Translations under genes and position numbers: made by a program | Notes under the pieces: model-generated | What the model saw: the letters and a program-made list of their open reading frames with translations, nothing else | What the model was told of the DNA's origin: nothing | Databases searched by the model: none | NCBI RefSeq assembly: GCF_029852145.1 | Contig: NC_079969.1 | Coordinates: 6,572,001 to 6,636,000 of the forward strand | DNA: 64,000 bases | Source: Microplitis mediator | Taxonomy: Eukaryota; Arthropoda; Insecta; Hymenoptera; Braconidae | Direction of reading: 5' to 3' | Shown here: positions 21,284-32,200 of the stretch, in pieces | Layout: every line of letters begins with the position of its first letter | Position numbering within the stretch: position 1 is the stretch's first letter

Positions 21284-24225
21284 ATGATGAAATATTTAAT
21301 GAGTAAGTTGATTAATTTAATAATAATTATTAGGGATGTGCGAGTCGAATAATTCAAAAATTTTTAAATTATTCGTGACTTCAAATTAATCCTAAATTTT
21401 CAAATTATTTCTAACTTTTCAAATTACTCAATTCAAATAAAAAAAATTCTGATCAGCTTTCAAATATTCAATTTTTATTTAATTGAGAGCTTAATTTTTT
21501 AAGTAACAAAAAATTATTTTTTTGTAAATTTGTGTCTGAGCTCTACCTCTAACAAAAATTTGAATTATTGAAAAAAAGTATTAAAATTTTAAGTTCGAAA
21601 TAAAATTTATGAATAATTCAAAAACTTACAAATAATTTAAATTATTCATTAATTCGAATTATTCGCATACTCTGACCAGATTTTTTTTTTTAAATATTTA
21701 AACTTTATAATAATTGATATAAAACAGAGATAATAATATAAAATTAATGAGTTATTGATTAAATTTAATTAAGTTATTGCCATTGGGATAATTGAACTAG
21801 TAAATGCTGATATCGATTCGGCATTTCGTGAAGCTGAAATTATTCCTGGTATTTTAATTAATCCACCAGATAACGAGTTAGAAGTAAGTACTATTGTATT
21901 TTTTAATTACTTGTTCATATATATTTTCCTCGTTTCTATAAATTTATAATTTAAGGTAACGTACAGTTCAAAAAAAGTAAATTTAGGCAACGAATTAACG
22001 CCAACAGAAGCTAAAGATATACCCGAAATTAATTACAAACATGAAAGTGATGATTTTTATACTTTAATAATGACAGGTAATTATATTATATCTTTATCTT
22101 GTAATTAATACGAGCAACCTGCAGTCACTACGTGACTGCCCAAATATCACTACTAAATTTATAAAATACGCAGAAAAAAAGGATTTCTTGCCGCAAAAAA
22201 TTTTAATTTGCACCAAGAAATTTTATGCATTATCAATTAAATACAAAAATTGTCTTGGGGCGAGAAAAGATTTTTTTGGTCAAGAAATAATTCCTTGCAC
22301 CGAGTAATTTTTTCTAGTTCTAAATAAATTTTTGTTTTCAATTCACAATGCAAAAAATTTATTGGGGTAAGTAAAAATTTTCTTTAGGCGAGTAAAGATT
22401 TTTTGTGTCAATGAATCCTTTTTTTTTCTATGCACTTTTTTGGCTTTGAGAAGCTTCCGGAAACCAAAAAGGAGTAGAAAAATCTGTCATTTTGGAATAA
22501 GTAACGCGATATAAATAATATAGCTATATATTCAGTGACATTCAGTCATATTTAGTGACAGAATAATTAAAGTATTAATTTATTTAAAGAAAATAAATGC
22601 GATCGTCTTTTTTCTCGCATAATTTAAATGTAATTCGAATGATATAGATAAATCTATTTATCTCAATACTTGGCAATTAAAAAGAGTTTAAACTTTGAAA
22701 AGGCACAAATTCAAGTCAAGACCTATCTAATGATACCAATTTCAATAACATTAACTAATTCTATCATATAGATATGGCGGGAACTAAATTTTCCTTATTC
22801 TCTTAATAATATAGTCAATATTTACAATATTTATTATTTTTTTTTTTATAAAAAAATTTATATTATCAATGCTTGTTATGCAAGTAGTAGTAATTACGGC
22901 GTTCAACATACAATTTTATCTGATTTTCTCAAAACAATTATTTACTTATTAATTGCAAAACTTATTGTTTTTGTTTAATCATATGAACACTAGTATTTTA
23001 TGGAATAATCAGCAGTGAACATTAATATGCTGGTTATCTTGATGACAAACGAAGATTTGCGAGCTTGTTGATTAAAAATGGTCACGCGACATGTATATCC
23101 TGTAGATAAGCAATAATATGACGACTAACATAGACGTCATTTTGAAAAAAATGGGTTTAAAAATTTAAACTATTTTTAATGAAACTTTTCGAAATTAGTT
23201 GAGCACTAATTGCTCTCAAGTGCTTATATTAATAAATGTTCGACAAAAAAATATAATAGTTTGAGAATCTAAAATAAGCAGACCCATAAAAAATGAACCA
23301 AAATTTTGTATTACGAAATATAAAATAGCCGATCTAATTTTCAAAAAAGTTTCATAAGACTTGACTCGGTTTTTCAAAATTACTAATCATACTTGTCTAT
23401 TAAATCCAATTAATCTCAAGTAACTTGACACTGTACTGCTAAAATAATTACAGCAGAAATATTGTAACGTAAAAAGTTAATTAAAAAAAATTATAAACTT
23501 GTAATAAGAAAAGTTTATTTATTATTTTTTGCAATAACGTAGCAAATTACTTGAATTTTAATTATAGTTAATGACTGGCCCTCTGCAATCTAGTATTTAA
23601 ACTCCCGTTACTTGACTCGATTTAACAAAAAGTTTTATCCCAGATAATTTATTTGTCGACAATTTTTTATTTTATGATTTAAAAAATTTTTTTTCCGCTC
23701 AATTCGAAAAAAATTTTTTAGTTACTAAGGAATCTCTGGTTCAAAAATATCAAAAATCAATTTTTTGTGCCTCGACACGTTTTCTTTTTTACGTCTATGT
23801 AAATTTTATATTTAAAAGAACTACTATTTAAATGTTGTCGTCTTTACGGGCACAAAATTATTTCAGATCCAGATGTTCCAAGTCGCAGTAATCCATCAGT
23901 TCCTGCATTCTACCATTGGATAGTCGTAAATATACCTGGTGGTAACATCGAAAAAGGTCAAGTAATAATCGATTATATTGGACCAGGACCGCCGAAAGAT
24001 TCAGGACTGCATCGTTATATTCTGTTACTGTATAAACAACCGGGAAAACTATCCTTCGACAACGAACGACTTGTACCTAATACCGAAGCAAATGGACGAA
24101 CTGGTCACTCAGTTCAATCATTTGCCGATAAATATAAATTCGATGATCCTATTGCCGGTAATTTTTTTGAGGCTTCTTACGACGAGTATGTTCCTATTCT
24201 ACATAAACAACTTGGACTTATATAA
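21284..24225 (+). CDS. Secreted PEBP-family protein (PEBP2)
   Basis: Four coding exons: 21284-21302 (19 nt), 21774-21883 (110 nt), 21956-22076 (121 nt), 23867-24225. All join in phase to 202 aa. Exon 1 and the start of exon 2 encode a signal peptide of about 18 residues (MMKYLM..., ending VNA), so the product is probably secreted. It has a Glu in the hydrophobic core, which may weaken it. The mature part has the PEBP motifs DPDVPSR, GLHRYILLLYKQ and PIAGNFFEAS. Compared with PEBP1 the intron before the last exon is conserved in position and phase. The small leading exons are shared only with PEBP3. The start is the first of two adjacent ATGs. The polyA signal is at 24338. Confidence 0.88.
21335..21680. 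repeat. Dispersed ATTCAAAAATTT repeat (family I), copy 1
   Basis: AATTATTCG / CGAATAATT-rich element in PEBP2 intron 1. It contains ATTCTGATCAGCTTTCAAAT, found in inverse orientation at 45290-45660. Confidence 0.5.
22170..22433. mobile_element. MITE family D, diverged copy
   Basis: Termini CGCAGAAAAAAAGGATTTCT and AATCCTTTTTTTTCTATGC, with internal CAAGAAAT / ATTTCTTG modules. Same family as 26858-27080 and 43352-43527. It lies in the last intron of PEBP2. Confidence 0.6.
23099..23795 (+). mobile_element. MITE family B copy in the PEBP2 intron
   Basis: Starts TGTAGATAAGCAATAATATG and ends CGACACGTTTTCTTTTTTACGTC-like sequence. It has the same orientation as the PEBP1-intron copy and ends 71 bp before the last exon. 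By eye it is near identical to 17308-18003 over most of its length. Confidence 0.8.
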
Positions 24226-24337
24226 CTCGCTACTGTAAATTAGTATTTTTAATCATCAATCAGTAATAATTCCTGATTTATTCAGTGACTTAATTTTTTA
24301 CTATTGAATTTGTGAAAATTCTTATTTCTTCTCTTTT

Positions 24338-24343
24338 AATAAA
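24338..24343 (+). terminator. PEBP2 polyadenylation signal
   Basis: AATAAA about 113 bases after the stop codon. Confidence 0.6.
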
Positions 24344-24420
24344 AATGAACAAATTGCGTTCTCAAAATTTATATTTTTAATTTACAGTTGAAATATTTTC
24401 CAGTGATTCATTACTCGCTT

Positions 24421-24557
24421 AATAGTATATTACATACCTAGGGAGAAAAGTAGGATATTCTGACCTGTGTATTTGCAGACCTTACTTTCGGCTTTGGTAG
24501 ACAATTACACACAGGTTAGAATGTTCTACTTTATTCCCTAGGTGTGTAATATACTAA
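24421..24557. repeat. Hairpin element family E, single-hairpin copy
   Basis: An almost complete palindrome. AATAGTATATTACATACCTA runs to a mirror GGTGTGTAATATACTA. The arms contain AGTAGGATATTCTGACCTGTG and its inverse. It corresponds to one of the two hairpins in the copies at 36399-36633 and 52630-52863. Confidence 0.7.
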
Positions 24558-24733
24558 TTTATATGTAGTTGTAAGCTATTCGCTCTGAGTGAAGCCATGG
24601 TAGGAGAAATTAAATCGACCGAAGCGCTCGCAGTGGTTACTTTTGGTGTTACGGGAGGCTATTATTACAAAAATTGTAAGCAAGCACACGTGAAAGTATT
24701 TATTTTGTTTTAATTTTAATAAATTAAAAAAAA

Positions 24734-24870
24734 ATGAGACACCAGAGTTGTTGTGTTGTAAATTGTAAGAATACCAGCAGAAAAAGTAAGTGCAAATTTT
24801 ATAAATTTCCGACTGCTCAATGGAAAATAAATCAACGGAATAAGTGGATAGCTTCAGTTAAAAGGCTGAA
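24734..24870 (+). CDS. THAP zinc-finger exon (partial, stranded)
   Basis: ATG followed by a 46-codon frame with the THAP signature: CCVVNC (C2 half of the C2CH finger), then FYKFP, then RNKWIASVKR. THAP domains bind DNA in P-element-type transposases and in genes derived from them. The frame runs into CTGAA|GTAAGT, a strong donor, with an immediate TAA if unspliced. The rest of the domain (the W..P and C..H residues) was not found in the following kilobase. Upstream, 24596-24710 holds a 37-codon frame starting MVGEIK that I do not recognise. It is either the first exon of a gene with a distant second exon or the remnant of a transposon. Confidence 0.6.
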
Positions 24871-24940
24871 GTAAGTAGTACCATAACCTTAATTTTATCA
24901 ATAACAATAATTCGAAGAATTGCAAACCTTTTCAAAATTT

Positions 24941-25132
24941 TTAAGTATCAATCGGTATTTCTTCCCAAAGTTTGATCATTGTTACGATGTAGGATTTCTC
25001 GAAGTAGGATGTAGCAAAATTTGGTATTTCGAAAGATGTGTGTCTTTTAGCAGCAAGCCTGTCAGACCGTCGAACATCTGACTCTTCTACAAACAGGTCA
25101 CGCAGATACTCAGGCTTTCCATGTTCCGTCAA
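24941..25132 (-). pseudogene. Probable non-LTR retrotransposon fragment
   Basis: A 63-residue minus-strand frame with RRSDRLAAKRH, then a short spacer, then YFEKSYIVTMIKLWEEIP. It resembles the extreme C-terminal region of non-LTR retrotransposon reverse transcriptases, where an (I/V)..(I/M).LWN.LP motif is common. No catalytic RT motifs are present, so it is a truncated relic. The assignment is from motif memory only. It lies just downstream of the THAP exon on the opposite strand. Confidence 0.45.
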
Positions 25133-26220
25133 AATTATTTGATTTAAGCTAGGGTTTTTTAATTAATGCTCTTTTTCCCATACATCTTATCAAAAAGTGA
25201 TTTAAAGATAAATAAACCTCATTATCTTCAATTCAATTGAGATTTAAATATGTTATAAAAAGATTGTTAGAAACCGAGCGCTGCTGAAACCAGCCAGAGT
25301 TATTTCTAATTTATTATAGATTTAAGAAGATTTTTATTTAGTTTATTTACTTCATAATTATGTAAGACTTTTTATTTTTGGCAATAATAAATAAACTTTT
25401 ACCAAAAAAAAAAAAGCTTTCCATGTTCCAGAAGTTTATAGAAATAATAGACTGCATAATAAAACCGGCGATACTTAGCCATTTAGTAGTTTACACTACT
25501 CCCATCTCAGGAAATAAAGAGACTCTGGTCAAAGTGGGCTTGGAAAGGCCCCCCTGGTACCGATTTCCTGTATTGGTCTACATGTTGCATAGATTAGTGG
25601 CGAGACGCAACTTCTCCTCAATACCCTAAAAAGGGTTTCTTCCACTTATAATCACAAAGATTTCAGACATGCCATTGCAGAAACTTGCCCTCATCCATCA
25701 CTTAGTGATAATCTCATCTTCGAGTCATGTATGCCCCCTGATTTTATGAACAAATCTGAGTGGCGCGGAAAAACTTGTTATATTTATTTAACTAATCGTA
25801 TAAAACGGATAGTTAATGATAAGAGATATATTAACTATACCTAAAAAAATTACGCCTCTGAAAAAATCCATTAATGAAAATTTATAAATAAATTTGATAA
25901 AAAAACAATGGAATTAATATTTGAATTACTTATATATAAATATAACCTTCATCTATAATCCATTTATATGTTTTATATATTATTGCTCATAAATATTTAT
26001 TTAATAAATATATACATTTTATGACAACTCAAATTCTCATGCCAAGTAAATTAAAATGTATTTGATCCAACAGTAAGCGAAAAAAAAGTTGATAATGAGT
26101 AGACGTCCTTGTAAAGACTGTTGATTGGTCCAGCCAAGTTTTTACCTCTCCACACTCTTCAGTAAGTCCCACATACACAAGATGTAGAAATACTGTAAAC
26201 AGAGTTTGTGAAAGACTGTC
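25133..26220. other. Unassigned region between THAP exon and PEBP3
   Basis: 25415-25770 has higher GC than its surroundings, which is typical of transposon remains. It holds an 83-residue plus-strand frame (25378-25629) with no recognised motif. CTTTCCATGTTCC occurs at both 25110 and 25417. Nothing else can be supported. Confidence 0.3.
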
Positions 26221-26225
26221 TAGAA

Positions 26226-26256
26226 TATATAATATAACACCATATTCATTCAGTCG
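26226..26256 (+). promoter_or_regulatory. PEBP3 core promoter
   Basis: TATATAA at 26226-26232 and a perfect initiator TCAGTC at 26250-26255 are spaced 26 bp apart, with the ATG 37 bases further on. This is good support for a short unspliced leader. Confidence 0.6.
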
Positions 26257-26288
26257 AGGATTTTCATAGTCGCTGGTTGAGCTGCAAC

Positions 26289-29200
26289 ATGAAATATTTA
26301 ACAGGTAAGTAAGTCAAGTAGTTATTAATTTCAATTAAATTAACAAATTATATTATGTTTGTTTATATATTCATTAGAGCGCCATAAATTTATCTTTTAT
26401 TTATTTATTTCTCTGGTAAAAAACAAATTCTAAAGAGGTGCAATTACATTTGTGCTTAGAACCAGTACATAGCATATAACAGTTATACATAAATTACTCG
26501 AAGTTTGTCTTACATATTAATAATACAGTGTGACGTACAATAAGTTAACTCAAGTTGCCAAAAACATTATTATAAACTTAGCTTACCTTTTATTAAAGAT
26601 TATAATTATTAGTTCTTATCCAACTACTACACTTCTTTTTTAATTGCTTCTCCCTGATTGAACAACTGAATTCGACTGAATTAAAAATTTTAATTCTGTT
26701 ATATTCTGTTGAATTCTGCAAAACAGAATTCAACTGAATTGAAAATTTGAATTTGAATTAAACAGAATAAAACCGATTTAAAAATTTCAAATTCGTTTTA
26801 ATTCAGTTTAATTCGGATTCCGAACCAGAAATTGGAGAATTATTTTTGAATTAATCACACAGAAAAAAAGAATTTCTTGGCGCAAGAAATATTTTGTATT
26901 ATGAATTGAAGACAAAAATTTTTCTTGGCTCAAGAATTTTTTTCTCGTCTAAAAAATTTTTTTCTTGTTCCGAGAAAATTTTTTCTTACCCCAAGAAAAG
27001 TTTTGTTTTCACTTTATAATACAAAAAATTTCTTGAGTCAAGTAAAAATTTTTTGCGCCAAGAAATCCTTTTTTTCTGTGCAGAATTAAACCGAATAGAA
27101 TTATTTAAATTCGTTTCAATTTGGACAAATTCTGGTTTTCCGGCCGAATTAGACAGAATTAATTTTTAAGTTAGGTACCGAATTAATAGAATTTATCTGA
27201 ATTAAATAGAATTAAAAATGTAATTCTGTTTAATTCGATCGAATTCAGTTATTCAATCAGGGCTTAGTACACATTAAAGTTTTCATGTTATTTGGTAAGT
27301 GATTATAGATTTTTAATGCTACATAATATGCATTTTTATAGCTAACTAATTTATTGATTTTGGGAAGTACTAATAACTTAGATCTCGTATTAACAACTTT
27401 TGTAAAAGTAGGTTTTTACACTCTTCGTAATAGTAACATATAGCATTTACAATGAAAGCCTCTTTTCTATTTAGAGAAGTAGAAGTGTTTATATTACATG
27501 AACTAATTTTATTTAGCAATTTAGTTTGTATGGAGGCTACACTTTTGACAAAGTTGTTATAGTTATTTTAATTATAATTATAATATTATAAATAGATTTA
27601 TATTCTCCCGTCTACTTTGCTGGGCGTTAATAGAAATTTTAGTGCTATAACTTTTTTTATGCTCAAATTTGAAAAATTTATAATTTCTTTTTTTAATTAT
27701 TTTCTGATCACGGATTGAAAAAAAAATATTGCAATTATATGAGAATAAAAATTCGAGGATATATTTTTTCATTTGAAAGCTGAAGAAAATCAAATTTTGT
27801 TTTTTTTTTTAAATTTCCTTGATTCGATTTTTTTTTCTTAGTGAACATAAAACAATTGAGGGAATTAAAAAAACTAAGTTACGACACCATAATTTTTTAG
27901 TATAAAAATCACACCTCTAATAGATAGTTACAGGAACGATACAGTATTGTTACCATAAGTATACGTATTGTTGTGGTAACGATCTACGAGTTACTATACT
28001 TTAGATCGTTCGAGGAGCTATACTTTTTTTTCCGTGTGAAATAATGAAAACTTCAGATTTGAGTCTAAAAATTAATTTTCTCACCATTGTTTCGAAAAAT
28101 TTGACTCCTGATCTTTATAATTTAGTAGAAAATTTTTATAGTTTTTTTTTGGAATTGCCTATTAATTTTTTCTCAATATATCTAACAGTGCTAAATTTAT
28201 GAGTATGTTGCTATATTGTTCTTCCACCACCATCGGCTTCGGTAGCGCAGTAGGCAGCGCGTAAGTCTCATAATCTTAAGGTCGTGAGTTCGATCCTCAC
28301 CCGGAGCATTACTTTTGATTTTTGTTTTTATTTATTTTGTTAAAAAATTAAAATAAATATCTTAAACATCCATTAATTAGTCGAATTACTCTCCCTGATT
28401 AAAAGAAATGATTCAAAACAATTCAATTTTAATACTATATAAATATACATAGATATATATGTATATACATTCATCATTGATTAAATAATTTTTTTAATCA
28501 GGGCTTTGTTACAGAAGTCAATAGTAATTTTTATTGAACCTTATCGTAGTATAAAACAACAATATTTTGCCTGTATAGAGTTAGCTCCGCAGTGTATTAA
28601 AAATTCATTGATTTTTTTTATTCTCATTTTTATCTATGTATAGAGTGTAGTTATCCTGTTAAGTAAGAATATTTAAAAAACTACTTCTTATTTATTAATA
28701 ATATACTAATATTATTATGTTGAGATAACGGCGAATACTAAAAAAAAAAATATATGTTGATTACAGTTATCCTGGTTGGGATCATCGGAGCTGTGAATGC
28801 AAATATTAAGTCAGCATTTCTTGATGCAAAAATTGTTCCTGATATTATAATTAATCCACCTACTGAAGAAATTGAAGTAATTACCATCATATATACATAT
28901 ATACAATATATATACCTCTTCTAAAATTCTATATGACATTTATGAAAAATTAATTGAAATAGAATTCAGATCCATATTAAAGATATTTGATAAAGAACTT
29001 CGGGTTATTCAGATCTAACAGCGAAATGTATTGTTATTTATTTCAATTCTGTAACATTTCGTTGTGGTTCACAACTTTTTAAGGCATCTATCAGTACTAC
29101 ATAATAATATATTCATTCAATGCAATGAACCATCCACAAATTATTAGCTTAGTACATATACATTTCATAATTTGAAAATCTTTCACAACATAGTGTTAAA

Positions 29201-32200
29201 ATTTAGAATAGTCATTTTACGCATTACTATTATAGATTAACACCACGTTTAAAAAAAAACTATTTTTTAAATTAATGATACATTTATATACATTTGTCAA
29301 TATCTCATATTATTTATTTACCGAGTCTTTTTGTAATTTTTATATAAAAACAAATTTGAACTAGAAGGTCAACTCACATACATGGGAAATATTTTTCTTT
29401 CACGGGCTAGCTTAAGTTGACGGTCACTAATTAATTTTTTGTATTTTTTCACAAACAAATAGTTTGTTCATCGTTAGTTCTTAATTGTTCGCTCAAAATT
29501 ATTGTTTGTTCGTTGTTCGTTTTTTTTTATAAAAAACGATAAAATATTCTTTCGCGTGAACATATATTTATATATATTTTGTATATTAGGGAACATATAT
29601 CTCGCACGAACAAATATATATCCAGCGAAATCATATATATGTAATTGATATCCTCAGTATTGTCATATATATGTTATTTTGCTGGCATATATTTTTTCGT
29701 ATGGGACGCAAAACTTATTGAATATATGTGTTTCTCAAGCACATATATATTATGTATGCAACATATTTATCCATGTTGGTATATATATATAATCGCGTGA
29801 AAAAAAATATATGTATTAAAAACTGTTTTTTTTTAAAGGTAACATACGGGTCAAAAAAAGTAAACTCAGGTAATGAATTGACACCAACAGATACTAGAAA
29901 TATACCAGAAGTTCATTATAAACATGAAGGTGGAGTTTTATATACATTAGTATTAACAGGTAATGTATTTTTTTTTAATTTATAACTGTGAAAACAAAAA
30001 AAAACTGATTTGTTCATTTTACCGTAACTTATTATTATTATCAGTACTTTTTTTTTGTTTTTTATGTATTGAATATTGAGTAGAAAGACAATCTACTGAA
30101 TATTGAGTAGAAAAACAATGAATGATTATTTTAGTATATATTATTATTGAAGGAAAGAATAACTTTCACTTAGTTACAAAACCGGTTTCATACAACTTTA
30201 AATGTTTATATTCATTTAAAATACTTTTTCTTGTGCGCTGGATATAATATAAAATTTTATTTCAATATACTTACTACATACATTTTTTTTTTCTTTTCTT
30301 ATGTCTATAGAGATTGACATTTATATAGTATAGGGGAAAGCGTGAAAGATGAGTTAAAAGGAGTTTCTATTTTATAATTAATTTGAAAATCGAGTTTGTT
30401 TTGTGAGTTTTACAGAGATCTTGACCGTTAAATTTTTTTTTAATTTCGCAGCAAATTACTTGAAGTCATTAACAAGTTCAAATTACTCATAAATTTGAAA
30501 TATAAATTAACTTATTTTTACATAAATTTAAATTTCCAAGTGATAAATGTCTGATAAATTAAAATCACAGTCTATTTTATTTTATTTCGTTTAAATATTT
30601 CTTTTTTTATTGTTCATAAGTCAATTAATTTTAAAGCTGATATATTTTAAAAACGCGAATTTAAATTTAAAATTATTCGTTTTCGTGTATAATTTATTAA
30701 TATGATGAATTGTATAGCAAGACTTTAATAAACTCACAATTATCAGAAACTATAATACAGTTTTTTTTTTTAAAAAAGGCTAGTACTGTATTGCACGCTA
30801 ACGCGAAACGAAGAGGTTGTGCTTTATAACGGACTTGTCAAGGTCACGTGATTTTTTCGCCTTAAACTGTATATATTATTTTCATATCACACTTACATGT
30901 TATAAAAAGCAAATTAATCTAAAGAGGAAACACTAATTAATAAGACTGATACTTTTATTAAGTTGTCCGATACGTATTATAATAAAAAAAAGTTCAATAA
31001 AAAATATGTATCGTGGACGTCAGTAAGTCTACAGACTACAGTCCAAAAAAAGTCTGTGGCACGAATAGTTCGTGAACGGCTTGACAAAATGACTTTTTTT
31101 TTTTTTCACTGTCTTCAGAATTATGCAAAGAAGGTCCTTTTCGAAAATCACTACTGTAGTCCTTCTCGTTTTTTTTATAATAAATCATTTCTGTCAAAAC
31201 CGGTACTATTCCGAGTAAACAAACACACGCTGCAGCCATTTTTTTATTTTATCGGGAATGTTTTTTTTTTATCATCAAACTTTGCTGATAGCCTAAGGTT
31301 CTACTTTACCATCAGATAATTTTTTTTTATTGCCAACTGTCATAGAATTAACTAAATTAAAAAAAAACGACCAATTTCTTTCTAAATGTTTATTAAAAAA
31401 TTTTGTAATTAAAAATGAAATATAACAATATATGTATTTTAATGTAACATGAGCGTTCGAGGTGTGCAATTTTGGATTTTCTAATTTTTTTATTTTAATT
31501 TTTTAGGTTAAAATACAGCTCGATATCTCAAGTAGTTACAAAGAACATATTTTTATATAGTTATTGGATTTTCATTAAAAATTATGCTTTAATTTTGCAC
31601 ACCTCGAACGCGAAGCGCAGAGGTAGTGACCTATTGTCACCAAATATATAAACTGAGTTACGGTGACTTTAATCGTCCACTAATTTTATATGTAACTTAA
31701 AAAAAATACTAATAGCAAGAAGAAACTCCAATGAATAATTCTGACATAGTTATAAATTTTTTTTATTTAGAATATCATCAAAATGAAAATTAATTGAAAA
31801 AAAGTTTACTTGGGCGTCGGTTGATCTGTGGCTGTGTGAGCAGGATATTTTTTAAAAAATTCAATAAATCATTTTGATTTATTTGTTATTAGCTTTGAAT
31901 TTTAATCCTTTTCAAAGTGAATCTCTTTTGAATATCACTATTGTAATTAGTTATGTTCATTAGTAATTAAATAAAAACCCAAAACTGACAAGTTTGACTC
32001 ATAACGAATCCGCCATTTTGTTTCTACAAAAATATATACAGTTTTTAGTACATCTTGAATCCACTCTTGCGTTTTTTTTTTTTACTGTTGGGGCTCGATC
32101 ACTTTTAATGTGACGCCTGGTGGTCGAAACTGAAAGCTGCTACTTTTTTCGCGGGAAAAAATTTTTAATCTGAGATAAAAACTATGGACGACAACTAGCA

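Noticed and set aside
23978..24238. 86-codon alternate frame in PEBP2 exon 4
   Set aside because: It is out of frame with the PEBP motifs and is a shadow of the real exon.
30963..31319. 118-codon plus-strand frame
   Set aside because: Phe/Lys-rich low-complexity translation with no start context, splice support or motif.
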